Assembly: GCA_028023455.1 (NCBI GenBank)
Contig: JAQFVV010012544.1
Coordinates: 1,996,501 to 2,060,500, forward strand
From: Epiperipatus broadwayi
Taxonomy: Eukaryota > Onychophora > Udeonychophora > Euonychophora > Peripatidae
DNA length: 64,000 nucleotides
Direction: 5' to 3'
In this document: positions 24,156 to 38,010 of the stretch, piece by piece
Layout: every line of letters starts with the position of its first letter
How positions within the stretch are numbered: position 1 is the first letter of the stretch
Translations under genes and position numbers: made by a program
Notes under the pieces: model-generated
What the model saw: the letters and a program-made list of their open reading frames with translations, nothing else
What the model was told of the DNA's origin: nothing
Database searches by the model: none

Positions 24156-25348
24156 TTTAAAATTTTTAGTATTGGTTCAGTAAATAAAAATGTAAAACTA
24201 TATTCTACTTTAAATTGACTGGACACTTATAGTTGATATATATATATATTCCTAAATATTTCTACTATAAGTTAAAATGTATACCCTTATATATATATCA
24301 TATTTAGTATGTGTACATAATAATATATATGTATATAAATGATTAAAATTTGAAATATTCTTTTAAGTGAAAAGTGTATAACATTTTGACAGTTTTTATA
24401 TTTATTTTTTTAAAAATTATTTAAAAATAAGTTGAACAAAACTATATTATAAATAACTTTCTTATTATTTGAATAAAGCTTGCAATCATAACAAATAAAA
24501 ATCAATAGTGAGTATTATTTAAAACATTTTCCCTTTCTCCCTATTTAACAAAGACATTTTAAACAAAGTTATAAAATTTCATCAAGTTATATTGAAATTA
24601 AATGTGTTAAATATCAATTTTAAATGGTAAAAAAATATTATTAAATTGAAAAAAAAATCTTTATATTGTCTTCTTACAAATTTATTTAAAATAAATGAAA
24701 GTTTTAAGAATAATTTTTAACTGTGATAGAGGTCATAATTGAATATTATTATTTTCTCACACTCTGTTCCATATCTAAAAAACTAGATGATTTACTAAAA
24801 ATATGAGTGACTTATATGGATTAACCTGGTATTACTTTGTCATAAACCAAATTTCAAGCAATTTTAATGAATTTAAATATATTAAACCTCAATTTTAAAA
24901 TGCCATTCTAATTTGAAAAAGATCAAAATTTAACTAATAAACAAACAAACACACAAATAAACCAATTTTTCAATTTTAATAAAAGCATTTAAGAAAAGAT
25001 ATTGAGCAATTCTATTAAGTTTTTATCTGTAAAGCCAATAATCACTTTAGAAAACTTGTTTAATGACAATTTAACATTCTTTACATAGTATGTATTTTCT
25101 TTTTTTCTTGGGGACTTCAACTCTTTCATCTGCCAATTTGAAAACTTTTCTGGGTTTTTTTTAACTTCTTTTCATTAATCAGCATGTATAATTTATAAGT
25201 CTACTTTATTAGAAGACAAGAGGAAATACTATTTTTTATGCAGAAAAAACAGTGTTTTACAATTTTTAACACTGGAATTAGTCTTTTAAAATAAAATAAT
25301 ACTATATCAGTAACTATTAGATATTCATTATCTGTAGATTTATTTTGT
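24156..25348. other. AT-rich intergenic DNA
   Basis: No gene seen. Confidence 0.5.
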
Positions 25349-27517
25349 CCATACTTCTATATATATATATATTGAAGGTGGTCATTGTCCTGCTTCTGTT
25401 GTTACCCTAATACAACCTTAATTTGTGGGGTTTCGTTCAATCCACGCTAATTTCCATAATGAATAATTTTTTCAAGTGTTTAAAATCATTGTTTCGTTTA
25501 AAATTGGCTCTCTTAATAAATTCATGATAAAATATTCTGAATTTTATATATTACAATTGCGGTTGGCGTTATTTTGTAAATATTTAAATATATATATTTT
25601 GAAAGTTTCTTGGTGGGATCTTGTTTTTTTTTGTACTTTTAAATAATTTGTTAAAGTTTGCGTTAAAAGCTCTTCCTTCCTGGGCTTCAAATTCTCAAAA
25701 CAACGTAAAGTTTTATTAATAAAAAAGTAAGATTCATTTCTAATTAAAATCTTTCGTTTTAGAATTCTTTCTAATTGGGAAAGGATTAAAAATTAGTCAA
25801 TTAGGAAAGGAATTCAATATAGTTTGAAAGACAAGGAATGTTGGAAAACAACTAATTGATAATAAATGGCCTTAGGCTCTGGAATATATTGCCGAAAGTC
25901 GAAAAAAGTCGTTTGTTGAGGCACTCGGATAATATTGTTTTCATCATGATAGTCGCAAAACTCAGGATCGCCGTCCTAAGTCCCGAATCATCACTGGCTG
26001 AACCTTTTCCGGTCGATCATTCTGCTAACATCATAAAAGCTACAAAATGCTATTCCAATAATCAACAAATGGTGCCTTGTTTAACAACCTGGAGGGGCTT
26101 AGACCCACGAAGGGGTATATTGTTTCTATAATGAATTAACTTTTGGCCGTTCGAACTTTATTTTCCTCCTCCTTATTAAGGTCTTTTTCTTTAATGTAAA
26201 TCTTTGTAACCCCTTTATTTCTAAAATGCTACTTAAATATATAATATTCTTTAAATCTCTAGTCTTTAATTTTCTTTTCTTACCTGGGTTCGTTTATTAT
26301 ATATGTTATGTTTTTTTATTGTATTTAAAAATTATATAATTTTATGATGAGTTTGATTCCATTTGCTAAAATATATAATTAATTTAAATAGTATTTGATT
26401 AGAACTAAATTGTAAGTTCTATTATATAGTGAAAAAAATATTACAGTTTTATTTTACATTTAGTATAATAAATTATTATCAATTTTTCATATTACTCCTA
26501 TCTGTTTAAATTTTATATATTCATAATTTAAATATTTTTTGTTTATATTTATTTATGAAATATATTTTAATGTTTATTGAAAAGGGTGTAAAGGTTAAAT
26601 TATTTTAATTACTTTTGTTATTTTATATTATATTAGAAGGGAGTATTAAGGATATTATAGTTTCAATACTTTAAATATTTTTTAAATGTTGTTTAATTAA
26701 TTTAAGTCTCAATTTAATGGTTTTATTTTAAGATAAATTCATATAAATGTGGTATTTTTATCATTCTTTATTTAAATTTTTAGAAAAATATTTTTCGATT
26801 CATTAGTCAAGGTAAGATGAAATAAGCATAAATTGATATGACTAGGATCATTTTAAATTTATTCTGTAATTCGTAATTGATTTTGTAAAAGTGATAATTG
26901 TGTGAAGTGTTTAAATTAAATGAAATTTCAAATATGTTAATTAAATAATTTTAAATAAAGATAAATTATCCTTAAAATATTTGCTCTTCATGAATAGATT
27001 TGAATGTGAAGATAAATTCATATTCCACGTAATAAAATTAGAAAATATTTTTCTAAATAAATACCTTTATCACCTTTATATTTTTTGTTGGGGGATAGAA
27101 TAAATTAATATTTGTAATTTATTGATATGATAAGGAGTATCTGATTATATTTATAAATGTTTTAAAGACTAGAGGTAATAATGTATTTATATTTTATTGA
27201 AAAAAAATTATTATTATATTAAATATTTTTAAATATGTTTCTTAGTTCATATTCTTTTGATAATTATTTAAATGTTAATATGCTGTCTGTGTTGAAGATA
27301 ATATGATTGATTTATAAGATTATTCAAAGTATATAAATTTTAGATATGAGTGTTACTAGAATCTCTAGTCCTCACAAGTTGAGTAGTTTTGGGCATAGAT
27401 TGGTCGATTTTCTATCTGAGTGTTGAGTTGGGTTTGAATTCAGTTTTGAAGTGAGTTTGAATGATTTGACTTGCAGTGGTGGTGGGTTTCGACCATACTT
27501 CTATATATATATATATT
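25349..27517. mobile_element. Unidentified 2.1-kb insertion between 25-bp direct repeats
   Basis: The same 25-mer, starting ccatacttctatat and ending in a TA run plus tt, lies at 25349-25373 and 27493-27517; the bases outside differ. The 2119 bp between (25374-27492) have a different texture from the flanks. The left end (gaaggtggtcattgtcctgc), a block at 25890-26110 and the right end (cagtggtggtgggtttcga) are clearly richer in G and C. I see no terminal inverted repeats, no long terminal repeats and no poly(A). One ORF of 91 codons lies inside. A retroposed or otherwise integrated segment with a long target duplication is the simplest reading. A TA-rich target could also have promoted slippage or recombination. 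Confidence 0.5.
25856..26131 (+). CDS. Unrecognised ORF inside the 2.1-kb insertion
   Basis: A 91-codon ORF with a non-ATG (TTG) first codon. The first ATG would come at codon 31 (the Met in IVFIMIV). The peptide includes RLWNILPKVEKSRLLRHSD, then SLAEPFPVDHSANIIKATK, and ends TWRGLDPRRGILFL. Base composition is more balanced than in the surroundings, the best hint that it once coded. I recognise no domain, signal peptide or membrane segment. It may be an exon fragment of a host gene or of a mobile element, or chance. Confidence 0.2.
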   Translation: MIINGLRLWNILPKVEKSRLLRHSDNIVFIMIVAKLRIAVLSPESSLAEPFPVDHSANIIKATKCYSNNQQMVPCLTTWRGLDPRRGILFL

Positions 27518-30500
27518 AAAAATAGGCTTCATGTATACATATAAACAGAATTAATATTTTAATTAATATGTACACTATATACATATACTATAAGAGTCTT
27601 CTATAAACAGCATGTTTTCTCATTCATGCTTTTATGTATTTACAAAAATATGCTTTATGCATAGACAATATATAACAAGTCAAAGTAAGTTTCCATCATC
27701 TGCTTATATATAGTAAAAGCTGCCTTATAGAAATATGTTAGTAATTCAAAGTAGATAATTCAATTAACTTACAGCTTGAAATACACATTTACCTTTTTAT
27801 ATTTGAACAATTTTACAACAAAAAGCATCTGTTTCCCCTTTATTGGATTATAACTCATCACAGAAAGCTCTTGGAAGCCCCAAACTCAACTAGCATGAAT
27901 ATGGTTACCAACTGCATTTTCTCTTGAATATATCTATTTCTAATTAAACTGACTCAGTATAGCAGATACTAATGTTCAGATTGATAGGCAAGAGAATTAA
28001 TTAAAATTAAATGTTTTTCTTTTTAAGTAATTAAAAAAAAAATATTATAACTAGCACAATGTTGTTTTTCTTTATCTTATAAATCAAAGTAAAAATATAT
28101 TAAAGAATAGTTTCTTTTTTAATTTTTCTTAATATATTTTAAGTATATTTTTTATAATTATATATTCATTAAAATAAACAATTTTTTTATGTAAAAATAG
28201 CTTTTTTTTTGTTTTATTAAAAATTTAGATTTTGGTTAGAATTTAAAAAATGAATTAAATACTATATTCATATCAAAGAGAAACCATTTTATTTAATTTT
28301 AAATAATTTACAATATTTCAAAAATATAAAAAAATAATATTACTTAATTAATTAATATCTAAGTCATTTTAGACTTTTTTTAAATACAATGTTTATATAT
28401 ATTGTCTATGCTCATTTCTTTTTCACCTTTAAATTTTAAACATGCATGCACACACATATTTTTAAGGTTTGTATATGCATTATATTGTGAGCCATAAAAC
28501 CATCTGTCACATATATATTTACACACACACACATAAAAGTTTTAAGAAATATGTATGTTACATTAATTTTTATTAGAGCATTCTTGGTACTGAAATAATT
28601 ATTTACATTAAAAACAGTAGAACTTTATCATAGAAGATTTTTACTAAATGCTATAAGCAAAATAACTCACAAATATTGTCTAATTTTATATATGGTTGAA
28701 CATAAAATACAAAATCATTTACTCTGGTACATCAAGAACAAACTTTTATTTAATTTCTTAATTTTAACTATTTTTGATTACTTCATTCAAATTTTACTGA
28801 TTGCCTAACACAATACCAACTTTCCAGATGTCGAACTCTGATGCAATTTACTGATGTAAACTCTCATCCTTTATGTACCATTTGCACATACATTTCACAT
28901 TTTTGTATAATATTAGTAATAAGCATACATAAACAATTAACTAAAAATTTTAATAAAAGCAAAATCAATATTTATTTAAACATAGATTTAAAGTAGTTAC
29001 CAAAATTAACTAATTATTGACCTGATAAAATTATGCGTAATCTTGACCTTTAACTATAATGAATTGTTTCACAATTCTTTAACTCCATTACATTTGATAC
29101 AAAAATTAGAACGAGTTTGTAAGTTCAATAAATTTTAATCTTTTAATCTGAATATTATTAAAACTTCAAGTTTGTATTGCAGTGATATTAAAAATAATTA
29201 CTGCTGTAAAAAAATTTATTCTAGCCATATCACAATATTTATTAAATACTTTTTATACCTTTTGATTTATATTTTTTATTGATTCTAAACTACATCATTT
29301 ACTACATGAATGAGTATCTATGTAAAGCATATTTGTATAAAACACAATGTTATCCAATATTCAAATATAATTAACAATAACATATAATTTTTTTTGCTGA
29401 ATGAGCCTTATCATCTCAATAAGAAATATTATTTCATAATCCAATCAAAAATGTTTTTTAAATATATAATAAGTGCAGTAATCTGATGTAAAATTAATAG
29501 TAATTTTAATTAATAGACTTTCCAAATGAAAATTAACTTAGGTATATCATCATGCATACTGATATAATCAATCTTATAAATCTTGATGACCTCTCTGATT
29601 TTTATTGTTTGAGTGATAAGATCTTGTTGTTAGAAAAATCTATGTTGTTATCCTTACTCATAAAAAAATAAAAATGCTGATTTTAAAGAGTGCTGTTTTT
29701 TTGCATTAGCATATTATCTCTTTTAGAAAAACTTCACATGGGATTTTATAAACTCCCTGGCCCTCAAAAGGGATTGCATTTTAAATTTGACAATTTTTTT
29801 TTGTTTACGTTATACATAGTTTTAAGGCTACAGCATTAAAATATATTTTCAATACTATTTATTATTTGGTGAGGAAAGGGGTGGGATAGGTTCTAACTAA
29901 ATGATATCAGGCGTAGTTCAGTTCAAGTATTGGTGTAATATTATTGTTAATTCCATATAGATACATCCAGAAAATATCTTTCATATCTGTGCCTTGCAGA
30001 AACTTTCATTTTAAGATATACATATAAGAAATAGAGCAACAGTCTTTAAATAGCCCATTTCAAAGCAAAAGCCTTTCAAATGGCTCTTCAAAGAAATAGC
30101 ACACTACATTTCTGGTTTGTTATATACCTGATGGCAGATAATTTAGATTTTTACTATCTTATTTGATACTCTACCTAAAAATATCTATACATTGATTCAT
30201 TAGTTAATAATTGAGTTACTTCTTAAATCTAAAGGCTGTTTAGAATTTTTTTAAAAAAATCTAAATATTACCAACAGAATTGTTGAACTTCAGATTGTAG
30301 CCATAGCTGATAGATACATTAAACATTTGACCATGAAATTGTTTATATATGTATATAACTATGATATTTGCAAAAAATTAATATTTTCATTTTATAATTT
30401 GCCCCTGCTAATTTCCCTAATATAACAAAGTTTAGTATATAAGCCTTACATCTTGAAAATGATCTGCAAACAGAGTTTAAGAAGCATGAAAAAAAGAGAA

Positions 30501-31183
30501 TTAGATTGGTATTCCAATGTGAGAGTAAAAAATTATGTCTACAAATCCATCATTTTAATTTTGCAATTAGCAATCTATAAGAATGTATATTTGTCATGAT
30601 CCAGCCACATATCTGATCATTAGTATTTCTTAATGTATAATAGTTTTAATAAACTACTACATTTACTGTCTAATGAAAAGTAGTAAATTATGCATTCATA
30701 TATGTTACATTTAATAACTACTTTAATAGTAGGAAAATACATTATAATTATTAACAATATTCATTATATTTTTTTAAAATGTAAATTAATGTTTTTATAA
30801 TCATTACCAGATGTAACCAGCCTATAAAAGCCATTGTTTTTTAATTGGTTGATTTAATGATTTTTTTAAGATTTAATGTAAATTAAACAAACGATTTTAA
30901 TATTATATTAAAAAATGTTACAAATGCACCTGGCCTCAAAGACCATCATTACTCAGCAAGGTATTAATAAAACTAAATTTAAATTTTTAAATATACTGGT
31001 TATATTTTATATATAAACTTGATAACTGCTTCATAAAAAAAAATTACAGCTTGTTAATGGCAGAATTATTGTGAATTTGACAGGGTTGCAGACAACATAA
31101 TAGTTTTTTTAATTGGTTCTGAATTTGACACTGACAGCCTTACAGATAAATATACATTCACCAATCAGACAACAGAAAATAAG
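27518..31183. other. AT-rich intergenic DNA
   Basis: No gene seen across 3.6 kb. Contains short (CA)n near 28520 and scattered A/T runs. No ORF over 60 codons in any frame resembles a known protein. Confidence 0.5.
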
Positions 31184-33020
<1,837 letters not shown>

Positions 33021-33155
33021 TGTCAATGGTAAATGTAATAAATTTCAATAATGTTAGGTATGCAACTGCCAACGATAAATTTAATACATTTCAATACCAT
33101 TAGGTTTGTGACTGTCAGCAATAAATGCAATACGTTTCGATAAGTTAAGCTGAAA
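33021..33155. repeat. Three tandem copies of a ~47-bp unit
   Basis: Blocks gactgtcaatggtaaatgta, caactgccaacgataaattt and gactgtcagcaataaatgc start three successive units near 33019, 33066 and 33112. Each is followed by aata-attt/cgttt-cgata/caata and ttaggt/ttaag. A small minisatellite. The downstream 600 bp is a little less AT-rich but shows no coding frame. Confidence 0.55.
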
Positions 33156-33929
33156 GCTTCTCTATATTCAAGAGGAAGGAAGGAGTCATATCATTGTTGT
33201 GTTTTGGCTAACCATTCGCTTAGTGCTAATTGCTACATTACTGGAAGAGATTGCTTTTTATTTATGTCTATTGCTAATGTGGTTAGCACATTATTTTTGT
33301 GTTTTAATTAATTTTACGTTATCCGTAAGCATAATACAGGATTTAGACATAATGAAGAAGTGATTTAATAATCAAATGAATAATTTGAAATCGAAAAAGA
33401 AACCAAAAACATTAGTTATTTGCAAGAGAAGAATATTATTCATTTTTGCTAAAAGTTAAATAAAAACAGAGAAGTTTTCCAGCCAAATCATCGGCAGAAT
33501 ACCAACATTTATCAATGAAGGGACATTGTAAATATTTAAAGGGGTTGAAAAACTCATCATATCCATTAAAAATGAAAATGAATCAATTATATATTTTACA
33601 CTTTTTTGGAAGAGAATTTTCAATTAATTCAGACCATTCATATCGCAATTGGTCACGCTGGGCTATTAAAACAGGATGATGAAAGAACTTAAGGCAATGT
33701 ATAAAAATGCTACCGTAAAAAATATTACACTGTATTTAAATCTTTATAAAAATGTAAAACTTTTACCTAGTTAAAGTTTCCCTGTTTGTTTTGTATTCCT
33801 TATTTGTATAATTTTATCATAATTTGATAAACAGTACAACAATAAATTTTAAAAAATCACTAAATATTAAAATTAATAAATAACCAATAGTATTATACAA
33901 TATATTTTTTACATTTATCAGACTTCTAC
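33156..33929. other. Intergenic DNA, slightly richer in G+C
   Basis: No gene seen; no ORF above 60 codons. Confidence 0.4.
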
Positions 33930-34085
33930 TAGTAATTATTAATAATTACGTGGTCAATGCTATTTATATATATTATTTATCACATAGACCAAAGGATCCT
34001 GGTAATTAATAATTACCTGATCAATGTGATTTTTATGTACTTTTTATCACTTTGACCAAAACACTCGGTAATTATTAATAACAAC
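33930..34085. repeat. Tandem hairpin repeat, unit about 66-70 bp
   Basis: The block ggtaattattaataattac appears three times (about 33939, 34001 and 34070). Between them lie two hairpin units, ggtcaatgc...cacatagacc (33954-33989) and gatcaatgtg...cactttgacc (34019-34057). Each unit is thus a palindrome within a direct repeat. Confidence 0.6.
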
Positions 34086-34722
34086 TGGACTTATTACTTT
34101 AACTGTAACATATATATATGAAAACATATTCTTTTATATACAAGATATAATTTAAAAATTAATATCTATAATGAATCGGTTCTTACTTATTTTAATTAGA
34201 ACAGTTAACAACATAATCTTTATTACTCTATACATAAATGTTTGCTATAACTGTAGCTTGAATAATTAATACCCCATTAATAGTGAAAAATACTAATTGA
34301 ATCTAAAATAATTCGCTATATATGTGTGTGTTTATATATTATAAATAAGTACATTTAAACATCTTCTAGTAAATCTTTTGACTAAATTATCTATTGTTAT
34401 GAAATAGCCAAATTCTGAATTCTCAACTATGACAATACCAAGCTCATAAAATTAATACAAGGAAAACTCTTCATCAATTGTCTCAAGCCCAAATATTGCT
34501 AACTATAAATAAGTTTATGGTTGAATCTTACTTATATTTAATTTATTTTATTTGCTTTATTTCAAAATGTAAAAATTAAGCATATGCTGTTATTGAATGT
34601 AATGCTCTTTATAGGTAACAGGCACACTTACAACTATAATCTGGATAGATTTAAAATTATAAGCACTTTTTTACAAATCTTACTATTAATATGTATGCAT
34701 TATAAAACATTTATCTTTACCA

Positions 34723-34936
34723 GTGCTATCTATAATATATAAGGGATTTGAACTCAGACTTTCACATGACCCTCAACTCTCCATGCCATCTCATATTACT
34801 GGCCCACCTGATCACACACATGTTGAAAAGATAAATAATCACCAATATATATATTTCATGCTAAACCAGCACTCATCAGTTGGTCCAGATTACCATCTCC
34901 ACACATATATTGGCACTATCAATCATGCTTGCAATT
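34723..34936. mobile_element. Foldback repeat with hammerhead motif, copy D (left arm only)
   Basis: Starts at about 34740 with aagggatttgaactcagact and carries the family blocks, including acacatgttgaaaagataaa and accagcactcatcagttggt. It breaks off after cacacatatat near 34910. No right arm is present. The ORF 34723-34959 is a chance frame across it. The best-preserved hammerhead of the window lies inside. Confidence 0.7.
34835..34895 (-). ncRNA. Hammerhead ribozyme-like motif, copy D (best preserved)
   Basis: The minus strand reads AUGGU, an eight-base bulge, CCAA, CUGAUGA, stem II GUGCU/AGCAU with loop GGUUU, GAAA, then UAUAUA, U, A and UUGG. Helix I is CCAA with UUGG plus the outer AUGGU with AUUAU (G-U wobbles). 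Helix II is five pairs. Stem III is a perfect UAUAUA palindrome too short to be stable alone but able to pair between two molecules. U then A would be the UH cleavage position. This fits a type I hammerhead of the minimal kind known from metazoan retroelements. Confidence 0.75.
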
Positions 34937-35199
34937 CAAGCTTTTACTTTGAAAAGTAAAATAAATTTTAAAATGATTTGTAGATGCATAACTGCATTAC
35001 TTCTACCTATGATTCCCAAGTCTCATTAATAAAGGGAAATACTTAGCAAATACATCCAATCACACTTGAAATATTAAACATGGAGTTATACTATCACTAT
35101 AGAATAGAGCAAAGGAAGTCTGTTCAGAAGCCAGTGATGTGAAAAAAGGAAATATCTATATAAAACAAACTCTTATTAGAACTGGTATCAGCTGTTATT

Positions 35200-35665
35200 A
35201 AAAAACCTTAAATAGACAACAAAAGAAAATACAATTATTGGTATTGTAGTGTATTCATACATATCAAAAATAGCAGACCAATTAAAGTAAATCTGCAATC
35301 AGTATATAAAAACAACTTTCCAAGCAGTGCGACATTACAGGAAATTCTAACACTGACAAAGCCTAAACTTGAAATACTGAAAAGCAAAAACTCCATCTAT
35401 GAAATACTATGTGAGTGTGGGAAAATGTATATTGGTGAGACCAGTCACTCCATTGAAAAGTAACTTCAAAAGCACAAACTGATGATTAGAAAAGAGAAAC
35501 AGATGCTAAAGTAGCAGACCATGCAGACACAAATGAACATATGTTCAACTGGAAAATATCAAAATATTGGAAAGAGATAAGAAAATTCAAAGAAACTGCT
35601 TACATGACAATGGTGAATAATCCCATCAGTCAACCTAGTGTGGCTATGCATAATATATAGAAACC
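35200..35665 (+). pseudogene. Penelope-like element, GIY-YIG endonuclease fragment
   Basis: Plus-strand reading gives VFIHIKNSRPIKVNLQSVYK (end of the reverse transcriptase), then LEILKSKNSIYEILCECGKM then YIGETSHSIEK (about 35375-35462), which contains the SIYEI and YIGE halves of the GIY-YIG motif and a CxC pair. After a frameshift come VADHADTNEHMFNW (about 35515-35557) and NNPISQPSVAMHNI (about 35618-35660), as in the C-terminus of PLE endonucleases. At least one stop and one frameshift break it. The rest of the reverse transcriptase is missing. A hammerhead repeat lies 270 bp upstream on the other strand and a SINE directly downstream. Confidence 0.7.
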
Positions 35666-35754
35666 ACAAATCAACTTTGTTCTTGGGAAAAAATGAAGAA
35701 ATCAGAAAGAACTTCATTGATAAGTATATAAAACTTTTACTGACAGTTGCCTTT

Positions 35755-35920
35755 GTCAGGATAATTCAGTTGGTTAGACTATTACCTTAAAATTCAATAT
35801 TCAAGAATATAAATGTCCAGGTTTTATTCTCATGTTAGTACTCTTACAAGTCAGGCAAGCAACATCTGAAGAAGAGAGGAGAATAATCTCTTTCAAAATG
35901 TGATATATATATATATATAC
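35755..35920 (+). repeat. tRNA-headed SINE
   Basis: The head aggataattcagttggttag (A box and D-arm) continues with actattaccttaaaattcaa. A decayed B box, ggttttattct, follows about 50 bases later. The tail gcaacatctgaagaagagag, gagaataatctctttcaaaa, tgtg leads into a TA tract. Head and tail match the minus-strand copy at 17.34-17.53 kb. The spacing between A and B boxes suggests an inserted segment or a tRNA that had an intron. Confidence 0.55.
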
Positions 35921-36189
35921 CAATCAATTACTAACAGTTGAATATAATTGGAAAAATCAAAGTTTAATTTTTCTAATGACATTCAATATTTATTATTACA
36001 TGATGGAAATAGTCCAATATTTAAATACAATTTGTTAATACTGATTTTAAAACATTGAAATAATTAGAGATATCATAATTTTTTGATAATGAGACTAGTC
36101 TATTATGTTTCTTGTTATTAAAAAAATCATCCAGAGTTTATTTAATAGTGAGGAAAGTCTGACTCTTCACTATGTTCTTTATTTTAAAA

Positions 36190-38010
36190 ATAAAAATATG
36201 GAACATAGTTTTTATTTCTTTTTCTTATTACTACAGTAAATACATGAATAAACACTCACTTATCAATCTACTACAGAATGAAGGTCTTTCCAAGTTCAAT
36301 CCATCTTCTCTAATCTCTCTTCTCCAAATCACCCCTGAACAGTTCCTTATTTTATTCATCCATATCACATGTGGTCTTCTTCTGGTCTTTTACAATCTTT
36401 TGTAATTCAGTTTAAGATTTAAACTGTGCATCTATTATTATCTCTTCTAACAATATGTCCAGCCTCAACTTCATCTCAGTCTCCTAATTCTTTCAATGAT
36501 GTCAGTAATTCCTGTTTAGTCTCTCATCCATGTAGTTCATTTTCAATCTTTTCTTGATACTCCTAATGTATATCTCTCCATACTTTAATCACATGATCAC
36601 TATCTCATACTAGCATGGAGAGAGTTTTGCCTTGTCTCCATACTTTGTTGAATGGTCTGAAGTCTTTGTATTGCTCTTCTGTTAAGTGTCCAAATCTTGG
36701 ATCAATAAGTAAGAACTGGGTACTCACACACATTTATTAAAAACCTTTTTTTCAGACATATGTATATTTTAATATTAAATTATTTCTATTAAAAGCACTC
36801 CAACCAAGTTTGATTTTCTGATTAATATCACATCTGTAGCAATAATCTGATCAAACTATTTATTATTATCTTTTTCTAATTCATCATTATCATTTTTTTT
36901 TCTTTGAGAAAATTCATTGAACATTACTTTAGATCCTTAATTTTCACCTTCAATCCTATTTTCTTACTTTCATCTGATAAGTTTAGCAACATTTTCTGAA
37001 GCTCTAAAGCATTATTTTCAAAATCAAATACATCAACTGCAAAATCTATATGATTTAAATAATCTCCATTTACTTTCATTCCCTTTGCTTCCCATTTTAA
37101 TCCATCATAACCTTCTTGCAAAACTTCTGTAAAAAGTTTTGGAGATATAGAGTAATTCTGTGATATACCTTTTCCAATGTTAATATTATTAGTCTAATTG
37201 TTGCAGTTGCATTTTTATAAATATTCTTCAGAATATAACATTCCTTGATAATCCAATGCTTTAATTGCTAAAGAAATGCTTATAAAATCAAATGTCTTTT
37301 TATAATCTACAAATCCAAAGTATAATGGCAACTCCTATTCATTAGTTCTTTTATAACTTCTCTCAATACTTGGATATGATTCAATGTACTAAAATCATTT
37401 TGAAATACAGTTTTCTCTTTTGATTGGTTAAAATCCAAAGTTCTTTATAAACAAGTTGTAATTATTTTGGTAAAAATTTTGTATAGAACTAATAAAAGAC
37501 TAATAGGTGTATAGTTTCTAATATCTTCTTTATCACATTTTTTAAACATTAATATTAATACTGCATTCTTCCAATTATCTGGTATATTGTTATTATTTAA
37601 ACTATTAGGTATATAACTTTGCCAACAATTTTTCTATTTTTCACTTTCTTCTTTTAAGATATTGATTATAATATCTATCATTACCTGGAGCTTTTACCTT
37701 CTTCATAAATTTAATTATATTTCTCACTTCTTTATTTAAAATTCTGAAAAATTCAAAAGATATAGCAGTTGTAGGAAGTACTTTTCTTTGTTCTTTATTG
37801 CTATATAATTCTTGACAGAACTCTTTTACACTTTTCATGATGTCATTTCCCTCTTTAGTAATATTTTTTTTATTGCAAAAATAAGTTTTTTGCCAATACC
37901 AAGATACTGCTTTACACTCTTGAGATTTTTATTCTCTTCTATAGCTTTTCTTGCTAATTCACATATTTTTATAACATTATCAACTCTTTTACCATTTTTC
38001 AAAATATAAA
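36190..38010 (-). pseudogene. LINE reverse transcriptase (second family), degenerate
   Basis: Minus-strand pieces appear in family order. AIEENKNLKSVKQYLGIGKK (about 37870-37940). VRNIIKFMKKVKAPGNDR (37641-37838), the KAPGxD motif. YFGFVDYKKTFD (about 37300-37335), motif A with its aspartate. VNGDYLNHIDFAVDVFDFEN then ELQKMLLNLSDESKKIGLKV (36924-37085), where the catalytic FADD is FAVD. PVLTY then IWTLNRRAIQRLQTIQQSME (about 36640-36720). After the insertion at 36587-36634: TGITDIIERIRRLR and REDGLNLERPSFCSRL (to about 36250). This is the common LINE type with an EVRxAIKKMKxGKAPG region. Many stops and frameshifts; FAVD alone would be inactivating. Confidence 0.75.
36575..36646. mobile_element. 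Short interspersed element, 48-bp remnant, copy 5
   Basis: The 12-mer tctccatacttt at 36575-36586 and 36635-36646 flanks 48 bp. The insert joins one family end (aatcacatgatcactatctc) directly to the other (gcatggagagagttttgcct). The interior is deleted. Removing the insert and one repeat restores the LINE reading SMERY, so the flanking repeat is a true target duplication. Confidence 0.7.

Noticed and set aside
25374-27492. Reading the 2.1-kb insert as an LTR retrotransposon or helitron
   Set aside because: No terminal direct repeats inside the insert, no primer-binding or polypurine pattern, no reverse transcriptase, and no helitron-type hairpin and CTRR end seen.
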